From Gammaproteobacteria bacterium (GTDB taxonomy: Bacteria; Pseudomonadota; Gammaproteobacteria; Steroidobacterales; Steroidobacteraceae): DNA of 35,622 nt. Made by a program: the position numbers and the translations under genes. A model generated the notes under the pieces. That model was not told the origin of the DNA. It made no database searches and worked only from the letters and a program-made list of their open reading frames with translations. Below are positions 9,627 through 18,443 of the stretch, one piece after another (position 1 is the first letter of the stretch; the number at the start of each line of letters is the position of its first letter). The stretch is taken from contig JAIBJL010000007.1 of assembly GCA_020029545.1 (NCBI GenBank), positions 1-35,622 on the forward strand, in the 5' to 3' direction.

Positions 9627-11715
9627 AATACTTTATCAAGCCGCGTCCGAAGTCATCGAGCGCGAACTGACAGCCCATGCCGTGCAAGACGCCGATAAAG
9701 CGCTGGGCATGCTCAATATTGGTGATGACCGAGTTCTCGGTAACTTCGAAGCACACCTGATTGGCGTCGACGCCGGTGCGATCCAGACAGTCCACGACGT
9801 ATTCCAGGAACAGCGGATCGCCCAACGTCTGGCCGGACAGGTTGATCGCAAGGCTGCGGTTCGGGGGCAGCCGGATGTGGCCACGACTCAGCGCGGCCAG
9901 TGCAGCCTGCACGACCCAGCGGTCGACGTCGGCCATCAGGCGATAGCGTTCGGCCGCGCGCAGGAACTCCGCGGGCGAAATGCCTTCTGGAACGGTGTCG
10001 TCCTGCAGCCGCAGCAGGATCTCGAATGCCGGCCCCTGCTCGACTGTCGAGGTCGAGACAACCACCTGCGTCATCAGCGCGAAGCGGTTTTCCTTGAGTG
10101 CTGCCTGCAACCGTTGCAACCACTGAATCTCGCCGCGCTGGCGCGCCACAGCCTCATCGCGTGCCGAATAAACGTGGACGTGATTGCCCTGCTTCTTCGC
10201 CACATAGCAGGCCGAATCGGCGGCACTCATCAATTCTTCCGGCGCGCCGCTCTCGCGCGAGATTTCGATCAGCCCGACGCTGACGCCAATGTTGAAGATT
10301 TTATCTTTCCATACGAAGCGGTAGTCGGAGGTCTTGCGCACGACGTCATCGGCGATCTGCCGCGCCTTCTCGAGCGGACACCCCACCAGGAGCAGACCGA
10401 ATTCATCGCCGCCGAGCCGGCCGACCGTATCCGAGTCACGCACGGTTTCCTTGATGAGTGCCGCGACCTCGCGCAGCATGCTGTCGCCTGCGAGATGTCC
10501 GCAGCTGTCGTTGACCGTCTTGAAGCGATCCAAATCCAGGTAGCACAGCACATGGCGCGCCGTGTTGGAGTGAGCACTTTGCAGTGCTTCTTCCAGCCGG
10601 CGTTCGAATTCGCGTCGGTTGACCAGCCCGGTCAGCGCATCGTGACTGGCCTGGTAAGACATCTGGCGTGCAATACCACGCACTTCGCTGACGTCGCGCA
10701 CGACAATGACGGTACCCGTCAGATCGCCGCGCTGGCCCTTGAGCGGCGTTACGGTCAGCTCGACCGAGCGCTCTTCGCCGCCGTTACTGGAGACCATCAA
10801 GCCGCGCCGACCCACCGTGACGCGGCTCTGGGTGCTCAGGCACTGGCGTACCGGATCGCCCAGCGAGCGCCGGTCGGCTTCATCCAGCAAGGTGAATAGT
10901 TCGGCGATCGTCTTGCCGAGCGCGTCGACGCTTTGCACACCGACGATTTGCTCGGCCGCCTGATTCATATAATCGATCCGGCCGCTGACATCCGTGGTCA
11001 GGATGCCCTCGCCGAGCGAATCGAGCGCCTCCCAGGCGCTGGGCTGCGGACGCGCCAGAGAGGTCGTGCCCGACAGCGGTCGTGGCCCCATTTCCACTAT
11101 CGTCAGCAGCAGCGCCGGGCCGCCTTGATAGTCGATTCGCACGGCCGAGAGTTCGACACGCGCGGTCTGTTCGCCCACACCGAGCAATTCGACTTCCAGC
11201 CGCTCCAGGCCGGGAGCACCCGCCAGCGAGCGCCGCAGCTGTTCGCCGAGCAGCTCGACATAGTCCGGATGCACCAGCACCGACGTAGGCTTGCCGACCA
11301 GCGTGGTCGCATCCCGTGTGCCGGTCAGCGCCGCGAAGCGCGCATTGGCGAAGACGATGCCGTCGCGATAAACCGCAACTGCCTCATTCAATCCGCCCAG
11401 CAAGCTGGTCAGCGAGCGTTCGCGCTCCTGGATCATCAGCTCGCGAATGGCCATCTGCTCCAGCAACTGATTGGCACTGTCGATCAGCGGGCTACGGATT
11501 GCGCCGGCACGCAGCCGTTCCGCGAAGCGGCCACCGGCGACGATGCTGGAAAACTGGGCAACCGCTTGCATGAGCGCAGCAGCGCGCCGTTCGCGCCACA
11601 GCAACACCCCAAGTGCGATGACAGCGATCACAAGGCAAATAGTCAGGGTCGCCAGCAGGGCGCTCACATTGAACCGCCGATCTTGTTCGTCATTTCCCGT
11701 ACGCGTCCTCTGCAA
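9625..11715 (-). CDS. Membrane PAS-GGDEF diguanylate cyclase with truncated, degenerate EAL domain
   Basis: N-terminal TM; PAS-like regions; RDSDTVGRLGGDEF (I-site RxxD + GGDEF); EAL part reads EILLRLQ and stops at ALDDFGRGLIKY. Confidence 0.9.
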   Translation of the reverse strand: MQRTRTGNDEQDRRFNVSALLATLTICLVIAVIALGVLLWRERRAAALMQAVAQFSSIVAGGRFAERLRAGAIRSPLIDSANQLLEQMAIRELMIQERERSLTSLLGGLNEAVAVYRDGIVFANARFAALTGTRDATTLVGKPTSVLVHPDYVELLGEQLRRSLAGAPGLERLEVELLGVGEQTARVELSAVRIDYQGGPALLLTIVEMGPRPLSGTTSLARPQPSAWEALDSLGEGILTTDVSGRIDYMNQAAEQIVGVQSVDALGKTIAELFTLLDEADRRSLGDPVRQCLSTQSRVTVGRRGLMVSSNGGEERSVELTVTPLKGQRGDLTGTVIVVRDVSEVRGIARQMSYQASHDALTGLVNRREFERRLEEALQSAHSNTARHVLCYLDLDRFKTVNDSCGHLAGDSMLREVAALIKETVRDSDTVGRLGGDEFGLLLVGCPLEKARQIADDVVRKTSDYRFVWKDKIFNIGVSVGLIEISRESGAPEELMSAADSACYVAKKQGNHVHVYSARDEAVARQRGEIQWLQRLQAALKENRFALMTQVVVSTSTVEQGPAFEILLRLQDDTVPEGISPAEFLRAAERYRLMADVDRWVVQAALAALSRGHIRLPPNRSLAINLSGQTLGDPLFLEYVVDCLDRTGVDANQVCFEVTENSVITNIEHAQRFIGVLHGMGCQFALDDFGRGLIKY

Positions 11716-12051
11716 TACGAGAGTCGCCGCCTATAGTTCGATTGCCGTCAGTACGCGCCAACGACGTAATCCGGCGGCTGTCTGAATAACGCTTAACGCC
11801 TGGACTCCCGTGACGAGAGCATATAGGACGCTCAAATTTATACCTCGCGGATTGACCATAATGGTAAAGGGGATCGTGACGAATGACGCGCATGGTTTCT
11901 GCCGATAAGTGCATCGGGGTTCCCGCGTGCAAATCCTGCCGCATCGATGCGGTCCGCCGGTCCTGGCTGTACGGCAATACGCCTTCACCATAACCTTGTC
12001 TGGCGGAATCAAAGCCCGTACCCTTTGCCGCCCGGACCCACGTCAGCACCC

Positions 12052-12702
12052 ATGAATATCGAACTCGCGCGCCAGCAGATGATCGAACAGCAGGTTCATA
12101 CCTGGGACGTGTTCGATCAACGCATCCTTGATGCCATGCGGGAAGTGCCGCGCGAATTGTTCGTGCCGGAAGCCTTTCGCGATGTCGCTTTCGCCGACAG
12201 TCCGATTCCGCTCTCTCAGCATCAATGGATGCTGCCGCCAAAAGTTCACGGGCGGATTCTGCAGGCACTCGAACCTCAACCGAACGACGTCGCGCTGGAG
12301 ATCGGGACCGGCAGCGGCTATCTGTCCGCCTGCCTGGGCAAACTCAGCTCGCGCGTGCGCTCGCTGGAGATTGTGCCGGTGCTGGCCGAACAGGCACGCA
12401 GGCAACTGCTAGCCGCCGTCGTCAATAATGTCGCGGTGGAAACGGCTGATGGGATGCAACTGGCGGAAGAGGCCCGTTACGACGTCATCGCCGTGACCGG
12501 TTCTCTACCTCTCTACGACGAACGGTTCCAGCAGGCGCTTAAAGTCGGCGGACGCCTGTTTGTCATTGTCGGTTCGGCGCCGGTAATGGAAGCATGGAAG
12601 ATCACACGGCTCGGCGAGCGCGAATGGCAGCGTGAAGGACTGTTCGAGACGATTGTCGATCCGCTGGTCAACGCCGCGCGGCCCTCCGCTTTCATCTTTT
12701 AG
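12052..12702 (+). CDS. Protein-L-isoaspartate O-methyltransferase family
   Basis: ALEIGTGSGYLSACL SAM-binding motif, VPRELFVPE, DVIAVTGSLP, RLFVIVG. Confidence 0.85.
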   Translation: MNIELARQQMIEQQVHTWDVFDQRILDAMREVPRELFVPEAFRDVAFADSPIPLSQHQWMLPPKVHGRILQALEPQPNDVALEIGTGSGYLSACLGKLSSRVRSLEIVPVLAEQARRQLLAAVVNNVAVETADGMQLAEEARYDVIAVTGSLPLYDERFQQALKVGGRLFVIVGSAPVMEAWKITRLGEREWQREGLFETIVDPLVNAARPSAFIF

Positions 12703-12818
12703 CGAATCCGGCGAATCTTTTTTTGCCGCATCAGGCGGGACTGCGGACGTTTGAACCGTCTGTACCCCTAGCAGTCTCTCGGACTGTCTGTTACTCCACC
12801 CTTGTTGGTCCCACATTC

Positions 12819-13139
12819 ATGAACATCCGCGAAATAACTCCTGCTGAATTTATTGCACGGCGCGATGGCGGTGCCGCCCTGACGCTGCTCGATGTACGCG
12901 AAGGTTGGGAACTTGGCGTCGCCAGTGTACCTGGCATTCTGCACATCCCCATGGGCGAGGTCGCGCAGCGCCTTGGCGAAATCGATCGCCACAAGGAAGT
13001 CGTTGTGTTGTGCCGCTCGGGGCGTCGGAGCATGGAGGTTGCGAAATTCTTGCAACAAAACGGTTACCAGGCGGTCAATCTTGCCGGCGGGATTCTGGCC
13101 TGGTCGCACGATGTGGATGCAACCATTCCGACGTACTGA
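12819..13139 (+). CDS. Rhodanese-like domain protein
   Basis: LLDVREGWE..., active-site loop LCRSGRRS, NLAGGILAW. Confidence 0.93.
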   Translation: MNIREITPAEFIARRDGGAALTLLDVREGWELGVASVPGILHIPMGEVAQRLGEIDRHKEVVVLCRSGRRSMEVAKFLQQNGYQAVNLAGGILAWSHDVDATIPTY

Positions 13140-13244
13140 CACGTCCAATGGTCGCACTCGCGGCGAATCGAAATCGCGGCGTGTTAATGTTGAAGTCAAT
13201 GTTGAACAACAGTCACGCGCCAAGGCGTGAATGGGAAAGGACCA

Positions 13245-14666
13245 ATGACCTTACGTGCTCATATCCTGGCCATCCTGGGCCTGACGCTGGCAACGAGCAT
13301 CGCCGGCGCGGCCGATCTTCTGGAGGTGTACAAACGCGCCCAGGAAAACGATCCGCAGATTCGCGAGGCTGAAGCCAACCGTCTCGCCTCGCTGGAAGCC
13401 AAACCGCAGGCGCGCGCAGCCCTTCTGCCCACGCTGACTGCCACCGGCCAGCAGGATCGCATCGACTCGGAGTCGCAAAATACCCGGGCCGACGTGGGCC
13501 CGGATGGCAATTTCCTCCAAGTGGCCAGCACCACGAAGGTCGATGGCCTCAACTCACGCACCTACGGCTTTCGCCTGACTCAGACGATATTCCGCTGGGA
13601 CCGCTGGGCCGGGCTCGCACGGGCGGACAAACAGGTGGCCCAGGCGGAAGTCGACTACAAGGCCGCCGAACAGGATCTGTTGTCGCGCACGGCACAGCGA
13701 TACTTCGACGTACTTGCGGCCGCGGACACCCTCAAGGCGGCCCAGGCCTCGCTCGAAGCCTTTTCACGGCAGCTGGAGCAGGCAGACAAGCGCTTCGAAG
13801 TCGGCCTCATTGCCATCACCGACGTGCAGGAAGCGCGTGCCGCGCGCGACCAGGCGTCCGCCTCCGTCATCGCAGCCAAGCGATCCGTCGCTTCCTCGCA
13901 GGAATTCCTGCGCGAACTCACCGGTGAAGCCTTTCGCGATCTATCCGAACCCGGCGCAGACATGCCGTTGAAGAGCCCCGACCCTGCCAGCGAGGATCAG
14001 TGGGTCCGTGTCGCGCTGGAACAGAATCTGTCGCTGATTTCCGCGCGCCTGCAAACGGAGATCGCGAAGGAAGATGTGCGTGTGGCTCGCGCCGGACACC
14101 TGCCGACAGTGGACCTGGTCGCGCAGCGCTCCCGCGACCGCGACGACGGCGAAGGCGTCACCATCCGCGGCAGCACGGGCACGGTCATTCCGCTGAGTTC
14201 CGATGCTTACAGCAACACCGACTCGATCGGCATCCAGGTGAGTGTCCCGATTTTCGCCGGTGGCGCCACCCAATCGCAGGTGCGGCAGCGGGTTTACCTG
14301 CATCGAGCCGCACGCGAACGTTCGGAACGCACGGCCCGCGAGACCGAGCGCGCCACGCGCGATGCCTACCTCGGAGTGATCAGCGAAATTTCACGGGTCC
14401 AGGCATTGCGACAGGCACTGGAGTCATCCCAGACGGCATTGCAGGCGACCGAAGCCGGCTTCGAAGTCGGCACTCGCACCACGGTCGACGTGCTCGATGC
14501 TCGACGACGACTGTTCGATGCGCAGACCAACTACGCACGCAGCCGCTACGACTACATCATCAACGTCCTGAATCTGAAGGTGGCCGCAGGCGGCCTCAGC
14601 GAAACCGACCTGGCGGAAGTGAACAGCTGGCTGACGCAGAAGTCGACCACCGGGTTGACTCGCTAA
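13245..14666 (+). CDS. tolC: TolC family outer membrane efflux protein
   Basis: Signal peptide, DLLEVYKRAQENDPQIREAEANR, two repeated OEP halves, YNYxxxRYDYIINVLNLK-like end. Confidence 0.92.
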   Translation: MTLRAHILAILGLTLATSIAGAADLLEVYKRAQENDPQIREAEANRLASLEAKPQARAALLPTLTATGQQDRIDSESQNTRADVGPDGNFLQVASTTKVDGLNSRTYGFRLTQTIFRWDRWAGLARADKQVAQAEVDYKAAEQDLLSRTAQRYFDVLAAADTLKAAQASLEAFSRQLEQADKRFEVGLIAITDVQEARAARDQASASVIAAKRSVASSQEFLRELTGEAFRDLSEPGADMPLKSPDPASEDQWVRVALEQNLSLISARLQTEIAKEDVRVARAGHLPTVDLVAQRSRDRDDGEGVTIRGSTGTVIPLSSDAYSNTDSIGIQVSVPIFAGGATQSQVRQRVYLHRAARERSERTARETERATRDAYLGVISEISRVQALRQALESSQTALQATEAGFEVGTRTTVDVLDARRRLFDAQTNYARSRYDYIINVLNLKVAAGGLSETDLAEVNSWLTQKSTTGLTR

Positions 14667-14674
14667 AGGACTTG

Positions 14675-14813
14675 CCCTCTCGCGCCGGAAGAGGGAGATG
14701 AAATGGGTGAGGTGATCCGAAAGCGGGAGCGCGGGCGCGCACCGAACGACTGCGCGGGTTGAGACGGAAGCACCCCCTCACCTGCTTCGCTGTCCTCTCC
14801 CTTGGGAGAGGAC
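14675..14813. repeat. Intergenic composite palindrome between convergent tolC and TPR gene
   Basis: Hairpin ccctct...agaggg (14675-14695), gggtgagg/cccctcacc pair, perfect gtcctctccc-tt-gggagaggac (14792-14813). Confidence 0.75.
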
Positions 14814-14855
14814 ATGTTAAGAGATTAAGAGAGAGGATTCAGATCGAATCCGTTC

Positions 14856-16130
14856 TCAGGTAGCCGCGTCAGGCGATGCAGCTTTCTGCTCGGCGGCGAC
14901 CTGTCCGCTCAAATGACGCAGCCATTCGCCAGCCTGCTTGCGCGTTTCATCGAAGCCCACAGCCTTCTGCAGCGCCGTCACTGCGGCGGAGGTGTTCTTC
15001 AGACCGTACTGAGCAACCGCAAGACGCATCCACGCATCGCCCTGGCGTTTTAGACCACCCTTCTGCAGGGCTTTTTCCATCATGTCCCGCGAATCCTTCC
15101 AGCGCTCATTGTCGCCGTACATGGCACCGAGCTTGAAATAGTACTCACCCTTCTCGGACATCCCGGCCAGCTTCCTCAGCGTTGCCTCGGCTCGCGCCAG
15201 TTCGCGCGCATTGATCCAGGCATCGGCAATGGAATTGAGCGTTTCCTCATCGTTCGGTAGGCGATTCTTCTCGACCGCATCCTGCAGCAGCATCCCAGCC
15301 TTGAACGGCAGCTCCATCACCATATAAATGCTGTAGAGATTTTTGAGTTCGTTCGGTTTCTGCACGAAGCCCTGCCGCTCGGCGAGCGCCAGCACCGCAA
15401 CCGATTCGGCGTTCTGTTTCATTTCATAGAACATGCTCGACAGCTGCTTCCAGTAGTCGGCCTTCGCGGGCACCAGCCCGATCAGCTGCACCAGCGCATC
15501 GGCACAGCCTTGATAATTCTTCTGCTCAAAGCTGATGGCGAGCTTCATCTGCAGCCACAGTTCCTTCGGCTCCTTGACTTTCGACAGCGCGAGATCGATC
15601 TGCGGCAGCGCTTCGTCGTAACGCTTCTTCTCGGCCAGCGCATTGGCGAGAAAGATATGCGCTTCCGCAGGAATCGCACCGCAGGCACTCGCAATGTATT
15701 CCTGCAGCACCTTGATGCCGGCGTCGTGCTGCCCCGCCACGATGTACAACTGGCCGAGGTTGAACTGCAGCTGCTCGCTCTGCGTGCGCGGCAAGGCATT
15801 GAACGACAGAGCCTTCGCGAAAGCTTTCACCGCACTCGCGTGATCGTCCTTCGAACTGTAGGCGAAGCCGAGGTTGTAGTTGACCACCGCTTTTTCATAT
15901 GCCGAGCCCTTGTCGGCAATCTTGGTGAGCTTCTCGATCGCCTCCGCTGTCTTCTTGGCCGCCAGCAGCTCCATTGACGCCTGCACGTCCGCATACGTGC
16001 CTTCGCTCATGTCCGCTGTCTCCGCCTTCTGCGGAGTGCAGTCCGGTGCGGCGGATGCCAGCTGCGAATGCGTAGCGCACCACGCCGCCGTCAGGAGCAC
16101 CGCTCTGATGGTTCGTGACAGCTTGCTCAT
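14856..16130 (-). CDS. Exported tetratricopeptide-repeat protein of the TonB operon
   Basis: Signal peptide MSKLSRTIRAVLLTAAWCATHSQLASA; TPR-like helices throughout. Confidence 0.8.
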   Translation of the reverse strand: MSKLSRTIRAVLLTAAWCATHSQLASAAPDCTPQKAETADMSEGTYADVQASMELLAAKKTAEAIEKLTKIADKGSAYEKAVVNYNLGFAYSSKDDHASAVKAFAKALSFNALPRTQSEQLQFNLGQLYIVAGQHDAGIKVLQEYIASACGAIPAEAHIFLANALAEKKRYDEALPQIDLALSKVKEPKELWLQMKLAISFEQKNYQGCADALVQLIGLVPAKADYWKQLSSMFYEMKQNAESVAVLALAERQGFVQKPNELKNLYSIYMVMELPFKAGMLLQDAVEKNRLPNDEETLNSIADAWINARELARAEATLRKLAGMSEKGEYYFKLGAMYGDNERWKDSRDMMEKALQKGGLKRQGDAWMRLAVAQYGLKNTSAAVTALQKAVGFDETRKQAGEWLRHLSGQVAAEQKAASPDAAT

Positions 16131-16146
16131 CGACTCGTTCTCCACT

Positions 16147-16851
16147 TCATGACTTCGGCGCATTCAGATTGAACTCGATCTTCTGCGAACCCTTCTGTTC
16201 CACCGGCTTGCCATCCTGGATTTTCGGCTTGAACTTCCAACGCATGACGGCCTGCACCGCCGCAGCTTCGAAAATACCCTTGGGCTTCGCATCGGTCACC
16301 TTCGCGCCGCGCACCGACCCGTCGGCGTTCACCGTCACTTCCAACTGCACCCAGCCAGTCACTCCCGCACGAGCCGCGTCGCGGGGGTATTGCGGAGGAA
16401 TGCGTTGCAGAGGCAACAGATCGCCGTCGAACATTGCCGCGCCGCCGCCTTTGCCCATCGCGCCCGCCATGGGTCCGCCTGTGACGGATGCCGACAGGTC
16501 CAGCGACGGAATGGCCATACCCGACATGCTCTGGCTCGAAGCTTCTGCGACGACCTTCATCTTGGAAGGCGGAGGGGGTGGCGCCGGCGGAGGGGGTGGC
16601 TTGCGGCGCTGCAATGTTTCGGTTTCGGAATCGCGTCGCAGTCGCACGAAGTCGATGGTCTGCAATGCCTCGCTCTTGTCCGCAACGAACTTGCCGACAT
16701 GGATGGCGGAATAAAGAAGGCAGAACAACAGCAACGAAAACATGACTGACGCGGCGACGGCAGGCAGCATCCGCGTAGCGAAATCGCTCTTCGGTAGTTT
16801 TCCCGGCAGCATGGCCATCGGTCGGTTCGCGGTACTCGCAGCGGTGTTCAT
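16147..16851 (-). CDS. TonB family energy transducer
   Basis: N-terminal TM, Pro-rich RRKPPPPPAPPPPP, C-terminal RIPPQYPRDAARAGVTGWVQLEVTVNADGSV. Confidence 0.93.
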   Translation of the reverse strand: MNTAASTANRPMAMLPGKLPKSDFATRMLPAVAASVMFSLLLFCLLYSAIHVGKFVADKSEALQTIDFVRLRRDSETETLQRRKPPPPPAPPPPPSKMKVVAEASSQSMSGMAIPSLDLSASVTGGPMAGAMGKGGGAAMFDGDLLPLQRIPPQYPRDAARAGVTGWVQLEVTVNADGSVRGAKVTDAKPKGIFEAAAVQAVMRWKFKPKIQDGKPVEQKGSQKIEFNLNAPKS

Positions 16852-16927
16852 CGATAGTTCCTGAAATCTCTCTTGAAGTCGCCCGTGCTCAACCCAGTGA
16901 TCCGGCCGTCTTATCCTGGGCCCGTCT

Positions 16928-17338
16928 CTATCCAGCCATTGGCGCGGTCGCGATCGATACATCGCTGACACCGCCCGCCTTGACCTGGTCCATGACCTGC
17001 GTGAGTACCCGGGTATCGGATTCGCGATCTGCAATGATCACGACGGTGTCCTCGGGTCGCTCGACGTGCAGTCGTTCGATAGAGGGACGGACTTCCTTGA
17101 GGTCGACGCGACGCTTGTCCATCCAGATATCGCCGTTCGGACGAATCGCAATCAGGATATTGCCCGATTCCTTGCTCTCGGCCGTCAGCGCTTCCTGCTT
17201 GTTGACGGTGATGCCGGCCTCCTTGATGAAGGACGTGGTGATGATGAAAAAAATCAGCAGATTGAGAACGAAATCCAGCATCGGCGCGAGATCGATTCCG
17301 GTCTCGTCGCTTTCCTCGGCGTGACGACGCGATAGCAT
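16928..17338 (-). CDS. ExbD/TolR family biopolymer transport protein (copy 1)
   Basis: GIDLAPMLDFVLNLLIFFIITTSF. Confidence 0.93.
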   Translation of the reverse strand: MLSRRHAEESDETGIDLAPMLDFVLNLLIFFIITTSFIKEAGITVNKQEALTAESKESGNILIAIRPNGDIWMDKRRVDLKEVRPSIERLHVERPEDTVVIIADRESDTRVLTQVMDQVKAGGVSDVSIATAPMAG

Positions 17339-17438
17339 TTACTCAGCTCCTCGCCCGCACGATGCAGGCGGATTCCAATGGGCTCGTTGACACACAGGCC
17401 CGGCGAAAATTCGCGACGAGGCGGCTTGCCACTCTCGA

Positions 17439-17855
17439 TCAGCCCACTCGTTCGGAAGCGGCGATCGACACACTTTGAATGCCGCCCTGGCGCACCTGAT
17501 CGATGACCTGCACCAGCACCCCGGTATGGGCGCCCTTCTCGGCGACGACGACGACCGAATCGTCCGGCTTCTGGGCATGCAGTCGTTCGATGGCAGCGCG
17601 CACCTGGCGTACGTCGACGACTTTCTTGTCGATCCAGATGTCACCGGTACCGTCGATCGTCACCACGATGTTGCCGGCTTCCTTCTTTTCGGCATTGCTG
17701 GGATTGGGACGGCTCACCGTGAGCCCGATCTCCTTGGCGAAGACTGCGGTGATGATGAAAAAAATCAGCAGGTTCAGAACGAAATCCAGCATCGGCGCCA
17801 GATCGATGCCGGTCTCTTCCATATTGTGCCCGGCGGCGTTTCTACGTAGACGCAT
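17439..17855 (-). CDS. ExbD/TolR family biopolymer transport protein (copy 2)
   Basis: GIDLAPMLDFVLNLLIFFIITAVF. Confidence 0.93.
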   Translation of the reverse strand: MRLRRNAAGHNMEETGIDLAPMLDFVLNLLIFFIITAVFAKEIGLTVSRPNPSNAEKKEAGNIVVTIDGTGDIWIDKKVVDVRQVRAAIERLHAQKPDDSVVVVAEKGAHTGVLVQVIDQVRQGGIQSVSIAASERVG

Positions 17856-17918
17856 GGTCAGCAGTCACCTTGGTTGAAAGAGTCGTGTCGGCTGCAGGGC
17901 AATCGATCCGGTAGTGGT

Positions 17919-18443
17919 TCAATACGTAAACTTGTCCGCCAGCAGTTCGGTCTCGTGCCGCATGCGGCGGCGGAAGTAATACACCGGATACAGCCCGGTG
18001 ATACTCACCGCCAACCCCGTCAGCGTGCAGATCATCGCCTCAGAGATGCCGCTCGCCATCGAGCGGGCATCTGCCGAACCGCGAGCGGCCATGGAATCGA
18101 AGACTTCCAGCATGCCACCCACCGTGCCGAGCAGGCCCAGCAGCGGACACATCGGCACCAACACTCGCAGCACCTGCATGTTCGCCGCCATCCCGGCATT
18201 GAGCCGGGAAATCATTGCCCGCCGTACTTGATGCGAAGTCCAGCTGTGACGATTGGCACGAGCCATCCACTGGTCGAGCATTCGCTTCGTGTCGCTGGGC
18301 AGCACCGTGCGGTAGTACCAGTAACGCTCGATCACGATCGACCACATCAGCACACAGGCGAGGAAGATGTAGTTCACCACCGGGCCACCGAGCTCCCGCA
18401 TGTTGTGAAAGGTCTCCAGCGGCGAGGCGAACACCTCAAACAT
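17919..18443 (-). CDS. MotA/TolQ/ExbB proton channel protein (ExbB2-like)
   Basis: PLLGLLGTVGGMLEVFDSMA...GISEAMICTLTGLAVSI; ATG at 18443 overlaps upstream stop. Confidence 0.92.
   Translation of the reverse strand: MFEVFASPLETFHNMRELGGPVVNYIFLACVLMWSIVIERYWYYRTVLPSDTKRMLDQWMARANRHSWTSHQVRRAMISRLNAGMAANMQVLRVLVPMCPLLGLLGTVGGMLEVFDSMAARGSADARSMASGISEAMICTLTGLAVSITGLYPVYYFRRRMRHETELLADKFTY

Noticed and set aside
9682-10899. 405-aa plus-strand ORF antisense to the GGDEF gene
   Set aside because: Shadow ORF with no recognisable motifs
12700-12740. Possible terminator after the methyltransferase gene (gcgaatccggcgaatctttttttgccgc)
   Set aside because: T-run is present but no convincing GC-rich hairpin immediately precedes it
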